Assembly: GCA_030562195.1 (NCBI GenBank)
Contig: CM060202.1
Span: forward strand, 29,622,317-29,686,316
Length of the DNA: 64,000 nt
Direction of reading: 5' to 3'
Origin: Nipponacmea schrenckii
Lineage: Eukaryota; Mollusca; Gastropoda; Lottiidae
Shown here: piece by piece, positions 27,660 through 37,237 of the stretch
Position numbering within the stretch: the stretch's first letter is position 1
How the letters are laid out: every line of letters begins with the position of its first letter
Position numbers and translations under genes: made by a program
The notes under the pieces: model-generated
Seen by the model: the letters and a program-made list of their open reading frames with translations, nothing else
Told to the model about the DNA's origin: nothing
The model's database searches: none

Positions 27660-28525
27660 AAAAAAAATAATGGAGATTTACATCCTACTCTTCTGCACTT
27701 AAAGCTGAACTCCTATTGTAAAAATAAATTAAGTAATTAATAAAAATAAATCTTATCCGCCATACTTGTTTCAAACTTCAAACAAGTATGGCGTCTGCCA
27801 CTCCCATCAAAACCTAAAATATGGTCACGCTTCGCTTGAAACTACTAATAATGGTTGCCTCCCTTTATGATATAGTGCAAATGTCAACAACGATATGGTT
27901 GAATAATGTGTTTGAAGAAAGCAAAATAAAAATTTTGGGACAAATTTTTCCATATGGTACAGTAGCATAACATACGTCAAGTAGGTAGTGCTTTATACAA
28001 TCACAGATTTATCAGTTATTTTGATTTGTGCTTAGATTTTGTTGTTATTATAGTGTTATATTATCGTCTTTAGATATGATGAAAATACCTCCATGTTGAA
28101 TTTGGATATTTGCGTAGATTCGGTTTTTTCTGTATAGAATTTCTATTATTTTTGCTATTTATATTTACATTCATTTCTGCTTCGTATATGATCATTTTAG
28201 GGGTAAAATATAATAGATACCTGTTGAGACATAATTCTGGTTGATTTTTTCGTCTGTTATAGAAATGTCCAAGTCGATCCGCTGTAAATACTAGTGGTTT
28301 CTGCCACGTACAATGTATAAATAATGCCACGACAGTGAAGTTCACAGTTGTCGATACCGAGTCAGAGTGAAGCGAAGCGTGACCATATTTTAGGTTTTGA
28401 TGGGAGAGGCAGACGCCATACTGGTTTTAAGTTTGAAACAAGTATGGCGGATAAGATTTTTTTTTATTAATTATTTAATTTATTTTTATAACAGGAGTTC
28501 AGCTTTAATGAAGACGTGTTTCCTA
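27660..28525. mobile_element. SINE family A fragment split by a TIR element
   Basis: Left flank 27665-27698 (TTTACATCCTACTCTTCTGC) and right flank from 28509 (TGAAGACG) are adjacent parts of the family A SINE seen elsewhere. The TIR element at 27699-28508 sits between them, so it inserted into the SINE. Confidence 0.6.
27699..28508. mobile_element. 810-bp long-TIR (foldback-like) element with TTAA ends
   Basis: The ends read TTAAAGCTGAACTCCT and its exact inverse AGGAGTTCAGCTTTAA. The inverted repeats extend about 140 bases inward and include GCCATACTTGTTTCAAAC, GGTCACGCTTCGCTT and their inverses. The core is about 520 bases. A 91-codon minus ORF inside (28345-28070) resembles no known transposase, so the element is probably non-autonomous. 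TTAA on both sides fits a piggyBac-type target, but TA duplication (Tc1/mariner type) cannot be excluded. Confidence 0.85.
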
Positions 28526-29206
28526 AATAAGAGAATTAAGATATTAATAGAGATTTAATAACAAAATAACAAAAATATACCAAACAATGCCCCAATATAT
28601 TAAATAAATAAAAAAAAATGAGAGGAATATCTATCCATAAATATTGTAAGTTATTAAACTGTTGAACTCTGAATGACTGTTCTATTGTGTTCTACTCTAC
28701 CAGGAGTGGTGATGTGACTGTTTATACCAGTCATGTTCAGAAAGAACCCTTAATTGAGTGGCATGCATGTCACAGCAATACACCATATAAGAAAATTTAA
28801 GGTCCAAATTTAATCTTAAGATAAATGTTTGATTCAGTAATAAAAAAAAATTAAGTTTAATCATCCACTCAGATTATTGTATTTCTTAAAATCTCTGTTT
28901 TATCTGAGTAAAGTTTTCAACAATACGGCTCCAGTGAATATTTATCTGAACAGTAAATAAATATCACCCTCAACAATGTTTCAGATTAACCCCAAGAACG
29001 CTCAACTCTCTACTTACAAAACAACATAAAAAATCCTGACCCCACAAAACCTAAGCATTGTTATGTTTCCAAATAATACTGCATATTTCTGAGTATACAG
29101 TATTATCTTACATCAACTTGTTGGTCTAATACATTTATACTCAATATAAATTATCAAAATTTGATTAACCCTCCAAAATGTGAAAGCAGTAATAAGGCTA
29201 TTTAAC
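28526..29206. other. 3' flank of zinc-finger gene 2
   Basis: AT-rich; it includes a 'CTTAAGATAAA..TTTAATC' palindromic fragment (about 28788-28935) related to the element at 16.2 kb. No gene is supported. Confidence 0.35.
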
Positions 29207-32200
29207 TTAAGTATTTTGTCCCAACAAGACAGTTTTGTGAATTTTGACATGTTCCAAAAAATTCAGCTTATTTTCAAATTTTTCTTCACAATCAACACAT
29301 TTAAAAGAGTCCTCAGCAGAAATAACAATCTGGACATTTTTATGTGGGGAAACACTTTTCAGTGGTGAGGAATTGACAACAGTATGGTGGTGGGATTTTA
29401 AATGTCTTGTAAGATTGCCTTTGATGATGAATTTCTTGGAACAAATTTTACATTCATAGTTATTTTCATCTCGATGGAGCACCAGGTGATTCTGTAAGGA
29501 TTTTAATTTACTGTATCCTTTGTCACAGTGTGAACACTTGAACGCTTTTTCTAGATGAGTTTTAGCATGAAAATCCAATTTAGACTGATCAGCATATCGT
29601 CTGTGACAAACATCACATTCGAAAGGATTCTCATCGTTGTGGAATTCATCTAGATGTGTTTTAAGAGTCTGATTGTTGCTAACTGAGGTAGAGCACAAGT
29701 TACATATAATGGTATCACATCTATGAGTTTCCTTATGTTGCTTCAAAGAACTCCTTGTATCAAATACATCCCCACATATTGAACAATCCAAAGTAACGTC
29801 TCTCTTTTTGGGAACGCTCTCAAAACTAGCAAGATGTTTTGCTGCTTGATGGCGTTTGAATTCAGCTTCAGAGCGAAATTTCATGTCACATATTTCACAA
29901 ACTATCCAATCGGTTAGTTTCGTTCGCTTGTGCGTCTGCCAGTGCTTCAACATGTTTCCATTTTGACCGAATCTTTTTCCACAAACTGGGCAAGAATAGG
30001 GACGTTCGTTTTTATGTGTCCGCATGTGTATTGTCAGATATGTTTGTTGTTGGAAAGTCTTACAGCACACAGAACATATGAAGGTTCTTTCTGAATGTTT
30101 GGAAGGTTTTTTCCTGCCTTTCCCACTTGCTGGGATCTTCTCTTTCTCATGAGTTCTCTGATGTTCGTTCAATCTTCTTTGACAAATGAAACTTTTAACA
30201 CAAAATGAACATGAATATGGCCGTACTTCAAGATGCGTCATCTCATGTGCTCGAAGATGTGACATCAAAATGAAAGTCTTGTTGCAAATTTCACATTCAT
30301 GGGGTCGTTCACCAGTGTGCGAGCGATAATGGAAACCCAAAAGTTTGGCTGAGTCATAGCTTTTGTCACATCTATCACATGGATAGGCCTTGACATGAAA
30401 TTCAACATGGGTTTCATACGCTTGTTCATCATTGTATCGTTTGAAACAGAATGAACATTCGTAAGGATAGTCAAAAGAATGAACTTCTCGACTGTGAGTT
30501 CTCAAATCATTTGTACTTGCTTTAACAACCCCACAAATTTCACATTTGATATTTTCTGGTTTGATGTTGTGTTCAGCCATTTTGTGTTGAAAAACTTGCT
30601 GTCTCCCTTGAAAGAGTTTTCGACAGATATCACATTCGTTGCCCTTGTTTTGATTGTGACGCTTGAGGTGATGCTTTAAATTGGACTTGTCCTTGAATGG
30701 TTTGAAACAAATGGGGCAGGTCATGGCGTCAGTCAATATCTGCAATGGTTTGGGTGAACCTCGGTCATCATATTCATCAATCCTGAAGACTCTAGGACTG
30801 TTGTTTTGGACCTGATCTTCATCAGGAACAGTATAAGCAGGACTATTCTCTTGAACTTGACTGAGTTCTTTGATTTCGATGAACTTATTTGTTGGTGACA
30901 TTATATCCAGTACATTTCCAGATGTATCAACTGATGGAATGATATTCTCAAGGTCTTTGGAAGTAGCTACTTCCTCAACAATCTCTGTTTCAGGATCAAA
31001 GTACTGAAGCTCCATCAACTGTTCATTGACTTTGAAATAAATCACTCTTGGATTTTTGGAAGATGGGTCTACAGTTCCTTGAACTATTTCATCAACATTA
31101 ACCATGTCAGTTTTCATGTCTGTGAGTTCTGGTTTTAAGCTTGAATGGTCATTATGATCAATAAAATTCAAGATGTTGGAAACAGATTGTGCCGTTTCTT
31201 GATGGTCATAATGAACAGTAGACCTTTCCTTTGGACTTTTCACTAAAGATCTTGCATCAACTATAGAAGTTGAAGGTTTGCCTGAGATTAAACCAGATTC
31301 TGAAGCTAAAAATTTGTACAGCTGACTAGAAGTAGACACTGAAGGTCCATGAGGTTTTTCTGGAGAGGTAATCTGGTAGAAATGATCTAGTAAGGCTTGG
31401 GATGGAGTTACCTCCTCTTGCAAATTATTACCTTGGTTATCAAGTCGAGTAGTATGCCTTACAGGATTTAGTGTAGTACCTTGTTTGGACCATTTCTCTG
31501 ACTGTTGGCTGGAGTTTGGTGAAATGGTTTGATATGTTGATTTAGTTGTTAGTCCACTATTTTCATTGTCTGATGGGTCTATGGTTATCATATTCGCAAT
31601 GCTATCAGTGCCATCTGTGACAGTCTCATATGCTTCAGCCTCGGAGAAACTAGTGTTTAGACTTGGTTCAACAGTATCAGTGGTGGTTTGGTTTGGTCTG
31701 GAAGATCTGATAGTTAAAACTGAGCGGCCAACTTGAACAGACGTCTGGTTTGAATTCCAGAAACCTTCTCCTTCCCAAACTGGTTCTGATTTTATAATCT
31801 TTGTCAAAGTATCATTTATTTCTTCTTTGTCAATTTCGCTCATTTCTTCGAATTCTTCACAATCAACATCAGAATCCGCTACAAATTCTTTCTTGACGAA
31901 ATTTCTTTTCTGTTTCTTTCCTTTTTTAAATTGGCAGCATTTTTTGTGCCGATTTAAGTTACCCCAAGAGAAAAATACTTTTTGGCAGGCATGGCATTTA
32001 ATACGTGAATCGGGATCATGTGAAGCTTCATGCATCTTCAATTTTGTCAAATGGTTGAACTGTTTGCTACAATATTGACATGCATGCTTTTGGGATCCCC
32101 TATGAATCCTCATGTGATACTTGAATGCTCGAGTGCTGCTGAAGACTTTGTAACATTCTAAGCATTTCAAGCAATCAGCCTCTGGTTTGGAGACTTTAGG

Positions 32201-33073
32201 TTGATGCATTCGCTTGATATGGGCATTCATATTACCAACTTGGACAAAACCTCGCGAACAAACAGGACAATAGTATGGTTTCACACCATTGTGAATTCTC
32301 ATATGCACAGTTAGGTAAGTCTGTTGAGCAAAGGATTTGGGACACTTGTTACATTGAAAAGGTTTAGGCACTTCCGGTTTCTCTGGTTTAGGATCGTTTG
32401 TTTGATTGCAGACATGCATTTTAGTTTTTACGTGGCTCCGTAGCTGAATTATTGTCTTAAAAGACACATTACAAAGTTCACAATGATATGGGGTCTCTTT
32501 CACATGTTTGGACTCAATGTGTCGAAACAAATACATCCTGGCAGTAAACTTTTCAGGACAATTTGGGCATTCAAATGGCTTCTCTCCAGTATGGCTTCTG
32601 ATGTGAAGCTTTAGACTAAACTTATCTCTGTAATAGTTGCCACAAGTTTCACAAGGTAGAGCTGTGTTGTTTTTAACATGGTCATCCATATGAGCTTGAA
32701 GATCTTCTTTGGATTTGAACAGCAACCAGCATATTCTGCACTGATCTCCTGAGTTGTGAACATCAACGGAATGCTGACGAAGATCTTCCAATTGGTTAAA
32801 AATTAACTCACAAATTTGACATTTGTATTCATATTTCTCAACACCATGTTCAAACATCATGTGTTGTAGCTTCTGTTGCTTCCCTTGAAATAAATGATGA
32901 CAAATCTCACATTCGTTCCCTTTGTTCTGTCCATGGCGTAAAAAATGCTTATGACAATTATTAGGGTCCAAAAAATACTTTCCACATATACCACATGTTG
33001 AAGTTTTAGGAACTTTACTGTTATTTGTCTCTAATGTTCTTACTTCAACTGATAAACCAATATCATCCATCAT
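29207..33073 (-). CDS. Large C2H2 zinc-finger protein 2 (about 28 fingers)
   Basis: One long coding exon gives 1288 residues starting MMDDIGLSVEVR. The ATG was chosen because a TTTCAG acceptor lies four bases upstream (exon from 33077); the open frame before it is intron. The protein has an N-terminal block of about 12 fingers (residues about 27-390), a 400-residue acidic, Ser/Thr-rich, probably disordered middle (EEFEEMSEIDKEE and several LD/E patches), and a C-terminal block of about 16 fingers (about 800-1280). The two blocks share finger order and words such as QNKGNEC.IC..LFQG and QQTYLT.HMR, showing internal duplication. Probably a nuclear transcription regulator; not assignable to a named vertebrate gene by eye. 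Upstream, a 61-base exon at 33487-33427, between CAG and GTAAGT sites, may be non-coding. Confidence 0.9.
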   Translation of the reverse strand: MMDDIGLSVEVRTLETNNSKVPKTSTCGICGKYFLDPNNCHKHFLRHGQNKGNECEICHHLFQGKQQKLQHMMFEHGVEKYEYKCQICELIFNQLEDLRQHSVDVHNSGDQCRICWLLFKSKEDLQAHMDDHVKNNTALPCETCGNYYRDKFSLKLHIRSHTGEKPFECPNCPEKFTARMYLFRHIESKHVKETPYHCELCNVSFKTIIQLRSHVKTKMHVCNQTNDPKPEKPEVPKPFQCNKCPKSFAQQTYLTVHMRIHNGVKPYYCPVCSRGFVQVGNMNAHIKRMHQPKVSKPEADCLKCLECYKVFSSTRAFKYHMRIHRGSQKHACQYCSKQFNHLTKLKMHEASHDPDSRIKCHACQKVFFSWGNLNRHKKCCQFKKGKKQKRNFVKKEFVADSDVDCEEFEEMSEIDKEEINDTLTKIIKSEPVWEGEGFWNSNQTSVQVGRSVLTIRSSRPNQTTTDTVEPSLNTSFSEAEAYETVTDGTDSIANMITIDPSDNENSGLTTKSTYQTISPNSSQQSEKWSKQGTTLNPVRHTTRLDNQGNNLQEEVTPSQALLDHFYQITSPEKPHGPSVSTSSQLYKFLASESGLISGKPSTSIVDARSLVKSPKERSTVHYDHQETAQSVSNILNFIDHNDHSSLKPELTDMKTDMVNVDEIVQGTVDPSSKNPRVIYFKVNEQLMELQYFDPETEIVEEVATSKDLENIIPSVDTSGNVLDIMSPTNKFIEIKELSQVQENSPAYTVPDEDQVQNNSPRVFRIDEYDDRGSPKPLQILTDAMTCPICFKPFKDKSNLKHHLKRHNQNKGNECDICRKLFQGRQQVFQHKMAEHNIKPENIKCEICGVVKASTNDLRTHSREVHSFDYPYECSFCFKRYNDEQAYETHVEFHVKAYPCDRCDKSYDSAKLLGFHYRSHTGERPHECEICNKTFILMSHLRAHEMTHLEVRPYSCSFCVKSFICQRRLNEHQRTHEKEKIPASGKGRKKPSKHSERTFICSVCCKTFQQQTYLTIHMRTHKNERPYSCPVCGKRFGQNGNMLKHWQTHKRTKLTDWIVCEICDMKFRSEAEFKRHQAAKHLASFESVPKKRDVTLDCSICGDVFDTRSSLKQHKETHRCDTIICNLCSTSVSNNQTLKTHLDEFHNDENPFECDVCHRRYADQSKLDFHAKTHLEKAFKCSHCDKGYSKLKSLQNHLVLHRDENNYECKICSKKFIIKGNLTRHLKSHHHTVVNSSPLKSVSPHKNVQIVISAEDSFKCVDCEEKFENKLNFLEHVKIHKTVLLGQNT

Positions 33074-33426
33074 GATGCTGAAACATAGAATACCATTACA
33101 ATTAGAAGTTGTTTGATTTATAACAGAATAGATGAATATCCACATTCCCTAAGTTAAGTGTCAAACTGTTGATAAGTAGAGTCTACTCGATCTACTGTGT
33201 TTGGAATTGTACCATATATTGATATTTCAAATTAAATTTAAAAGCATTGAGTAATCTAGTTGAGAAATATGATCAAACGTAAGATTTTGACATGCTACAA
33301 ACCTCCCTAATTTAACAAATGAGATCTTCCAATCATTATGATGCCAACAGCTTTATAGTGATAGAAAGTATGCATGTGTGGAGGAGTTCATTGAAGGCTT
33401 TAATATAGTAGAACGATTGTACTTAC

Positions 33427-33777
33427 CAGGCATTAAGACAAAATCCTAACTGGTAACAACTTTTATACAAAACATATAACTTAAATTCCTGAAAATTAAA
33501 TAAAAAGAAGTTCAACAAAGACTGGCAGGTCGTCGTATCCATATAAATCGTTGTTTCTTTTGTTAACTATTCCGACAATACAATCAAGTATCACGAACAG
33601 CACAATATTTCCCCCGGTTTTCACCCCAAAAATACTCAATAGAGAAACGCTAGGAGATTCCAACACCGAGTAAATTTCATCGGTCGATATGGCGTAAAAT
33701 ATTGGGCGATAAGACCCAAATACTGATCGTGACAAACAATCAAGTTCAAAAGTAACAAACTCGAACGAATTTCCCAT
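33427..33777 (-). CDS. Hypothetical small ORF / 5' exons upstream of zinc-finger gene 2
   Basis: A 93-codon ORF (33777-33496) starting MGNSFEFVTFELDC is followed by a TTTTCAG acceptor at 33488 and a 61-base open exon ending at a GTAAGT donor (33427). The region may be a separate small gene or simply the 5' leader of the zinc-finger gene transcribed through it. No domain is recognised; there is a hydrophobic patch near VLFVILDCIVGIV. Confidence 0.25.
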
Positions 33778-33808
33778 AAATATGAGTCTAATTAGGTGAT
33801 ATATTGAA

Positions 33809-34075
33809 ATGAATTCGTTTGAACTTACGACTGCAGCATTTGATGTTGATAGTTTACAAAATATTTATCTTTCTTCTTTGCTGTTTCGTCCCATCAAATC
33901 GCTCGAGCAAATCATGCAAGTTAATATACAGGAAAAGATAACTCTCATTAAACGACGAATCGCCTCGACGTCACTTCGTCCTTTAGCGATAGTCAAACCG
34001 ACATTTGGCCCAATAATGATAAAATACACACACAAAATATACGACAATAAATTGCAAAACACATATCAATGGTAA
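33809..34075 (+). CDS. Hypothetical 88-residue ORF, divergent from zinc-finger gene 2
   Basis: ATG at 33809, only 31 bases from the opposite-strand ATG at 33777. The frame runs MNSFELTTAAFDVDSL to ..NKLQNTYQW and stops at a TAA that overlaps a possible GTAAAC donor (34074), so it could be a first coding exon. Composition is mixed and plausible for a protein, but no family is recognised and no second exon was found. Confidence 0.25.
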   Translation: MNSFELTTAAFDVDSLQNIYLSSLLFRPIKSLEQIMQVNIQEKITLIKRRIASTSLRPLAIVKPTFGPIMIKYTHKIYDNKLQNTYQW

Positions 34076-34344
34076 ACAATATTTTCAATTTTTTGGAATC
34101 TTTCGAATTCAAGGTATAAAAATCTCTTATAGTAGGGGATGCTAGGTCGTGTTTATTTTCGAAATCGCCTACAAAATGTTTACTTTGCCTGGTGTGTAGA
34201 CACCATCTGAATGGTCGCCCCTTGCGTTTGGCATTACCATGCCATGAAAAAGTGAATTTTTCCAGTTTAATTCATATTTTAATTCAACTCTCCCGTTACG
34301 CTCATTTTATAGGGAAACCTCAATAGTGACTAAAATCGCTGCTT

Positions 34345-34775
34345 AAGAAAGTCAGACCCCCTTAAGAACGCCCTATTTCGCCACCGCGGGACTTTTTAAT
34401 TCAACTTTTGCGTCCAACTTTGATCGTGCCTTCTCCATTAGAGCCCCCAAAATCTGGAACAAACTGTCTTTCTCTATCAGAAACAGTGAATCTTTAACTA
34501 TTTTTAAAACTCCTTTCAAGACCCACCTATTTTTAGCTGCTTTTAAATTAGTTATAACTTCATATGGTATTCAAGGTGCCTACTGCTTTTTCTATTTCTG
34601 TTATTGCTTTTTGCCTCATTATACTATAATATTTTAATGTTTTATTTTTGATATTTTATACTTTATTTTTGTTTAATGTTATTAAATTTTTCAGGTACTT
34701 TTAGTGTAAAGCGCATCTGAGCACATTCGTGGAAGATGCGCTATATAAATACATCTTAATAATAATAATAATTAT
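34345..34775 (+). mobile_element. 3' end of a non-LTR retrotransposon
   Basis: Bases 34416-34540 translate to NFDRAFSIRAPKIWNKL, SIRNSESLTIFKT and KTHLF. This is the characteristic C-terminal end of CR1/L2/Jockey-type reverse transcriptase ORFs (R..RAP.IWN.LP...R...S...FK..LKTHLF). The 3' tail carries GTAAAGCGCATCTGAGCAC, its hairpin partner GATGCGCTATATAAATA, and a short (AAT)n end, as in L2-like LINEs. The 5' part is missing, so it is a dead truncated copy. Confidence 0.75.
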
Positions 34776-34894
34776 GTGTCATTTTGTCCAGTTAAATGTC
34801 ATAAAGTGGTCATGTACTTGATCGCCGGAACATAGATCTGTCCATTTGATGCACATGTACTTGTGTATTTTTAGACGAATTGTATTTTGAATTT

Positions 34895-35245
34895 TTGTGT
34901 ATTTTTTTTTCCCATGGACTGAATGTTAGACAGGACCATGTCCTTGTGTATTGGGCCTAATTCTGACCCATGTAAAATAAAGACTCTATGTTTGTCCCCA
35001 TGGGCTGAATGTTAGACCAGACCATATCCTTGTGTATTGGGCCTAATTCTGACCCATGTAAAATAAAGACTCTATGTTTGTCCCCATGGGCTGAATGTTA
35101 GACCAGACCATATCCTTGTGTATTGGGGCTAATTCTCACCCATGTTAAATAAAGACTCTATGTTTGTCCCCATGGGCTGAATGTTAGACCAGACCATAAT
35201 CTTGTGTATTGGGCCTAATTCTGACCTATGTAAAATAAAGAGTTT
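34895..35245 (+). repeat. About 86-bp tandem repeat
   Basis: Nearly four units with CCCATGGGCTGAATGTTAGA, CTTGTGTATTGGGCCTAATT and AAATAAAGACTCTATG. The same unit occurs inverted in about 2.5 copies at 42104-42340. Confidence 0.8.
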
Positions 35246-35800
35246 ATTATTATTATTAAAGCAGGAATGATGACGTAAGACATAAATAAAGTAATATAAT
35301 TTTGTTCTGTGTTAACGCCAATTTTGTTATATATTTGTCGTTTGAGAAATAAAGGTCGTAAACCACAACGTCTTTAGACCAGAAGCTTTATTTGATTATC
35401 ATTAAGTAGGTGAGAAAATAACATTTTTATTTATTTTATAGAAATAGGACCAGATGGATCGTGACTTTGACTAATTGGCCTGCTTGAGTGATACATTGAC
35501 CATAACAGATGTGTATGAAGGGTGTACAAAAGAAATATAAACTTCTCAATGAATGTGTATCAAGTTTTTGACATATTGACCAACGGGCTGATAAGTTTAT
35601 TTGGTATATCTGATACATGTACATAAAACAAAAGAACACAGGTATACAGCAATATAAATTCAGAAAAAATATCTAAATTTATTTTAAATTTTAAGATGTA
35701 ATAATGTACAACTAATACCAGTAAACCATAAGATACATTAAAAACAGTATGGAAAGGAATATGACAAAACCTCCATTATGCTGCCTTACAAATTCTAATT
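35246..35800. other. Intergenic
   Basis: AT-rich sequence. A 67-codon minus ORF (35639-35436) has no recognisable feature. Nothing else is supported. Confidence 0.3.
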
Positions 35801-35804
35801 ACCT

Positions 35805-36146
35805 GAAAACTGCGTCTTAGAATGAACAATTCAAAATTTTTCAACTTGGTCAATAAGAGCATAAATATATTCATCAGTAGATAAACCTACTGCTATAAAT
35901 AACATAACAGAATCCTTATAAAAATCTGATAAATCCTCAGAAAATTGGTAATTATCCATAAAAATGAAATTGGTTTTTGAAAAACGCTTAATAAATTGAT
36001 TAAGTGTTTTTCAATAATTATTAAGTTTTCCAGGTTCAGCAAGGTTTCTGTTACTTTATGACACCAGATAAGTTCACTGATGAATATATACTCATATTGA
36101 CCATTCTTGAGAACTAAAATTTTTTGTCAAGACGCAGTATCACTTA
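35805..36146. mobile_element. TIR MITE family 1, near full length
   Basis: Left end AACTGCGTCTTAGAATGAAC; right end is the inverse, AAGACGCAGTATCACTTAA. The centre is the palindrome AAAACGCTTAATAAATT..AATTTATTAAGTGTTTTTC-type sequence. The whole element folds back on itself. Confidence 0.75.
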
Positions 36147-37237
36147 AAAAAGATTGTAAAGAGGTTATCTGAATTTTGTGTATGGCATCAATTTGCAACA
36201 TTCCAACGATATAGATATCTGTGGGTCCTGCAAATCGATAAGGGCTTATGTGATACAAGGCATATTTTTTAGATTAGTGACGTCATCAACCACTTAGTTT
36301 TTGTGGAATTGCAGGGACCACGTTGCTGCTATCAGTCGCCGATATATATCATGAAAACCTCTTAACAATCTATGAGCTAAATTTGCCCTTTGTGAGATTC
36401 TATTATAACCCTGCAACAATTGGTAAATGTTTTGTCCACAAACGATTTTTGGTTATCGATTATGATTGAGACAGTTTCCTCATCAAGGGACAGGTTCGCC
36501 ATTTTCGAGGTTCAATTTCTTGGTTATAAGAGTAACTAGTTTTCAATTTTACTTTCTATTTCTATATTTTTATTTATATAATATCGCGCTGCAGTCCCTT
36601 GAAATGACGAGTCTGGGCATGGATTTGGAGGCTAAGATTTCAACGGTGAACTATTAATGATATTAGCTTAGTTACAAATTTTAATCGGTCAAATGAATGG
36701 CAAATCTGTCCCTTTAAGTAATTAAAATTAACAATTTATAAATCATATCACAGAACAAATTAATGTTGTCTAAAATCCACTTTAAAGATACCCATTGATA
36801 TTCCCATGCTTTTGTGAGTGTCGTCCGTCCAAACTACATTATTAGCGCAAGGAAAACCATTCTGGAAGGATATGGATGGATAATGCTACTGCTAATGTTT
36901 ATGCTTTAGATGATGATCTTGATAAAGGATGAGGACGGACGGACGGGGTGAAGATGCTGGAGGATGATAATGGAGTAAGACGATGAATCATGTTGTTGAT
37001 AAATTATAATGATGATGATGATGATGAAGTATGATAATGATAAATTATGATATTGATGATGATGATGATGATGATGATGATAAATCATGATAATGATAAA
37101 AAAAATTTAATGATCATGATGATGAAGTGTATAATAATGATAAACTATGATAATGTAAAAGCATGGCGATGATAAAATGTGATAAAGTTGTTATGATGAT
37201 CATGATGTTCATGATGATAATGATGATAATGTGAGAA
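36147..37237. other. 3' flank of Gal3ST with repeat remnants and (GAT)n microsatellite
   Basis: Bases 36595-36715 share CATGGATTTGGAGGCTAAGA and TGTCCCTTTAAGTAA with the TIR family 3 element at 50.4 kb. Bases 36905-37230 are imperfect GATGAT/GATAAT microsatellite. No gene is supported. Confidence 0.45.
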
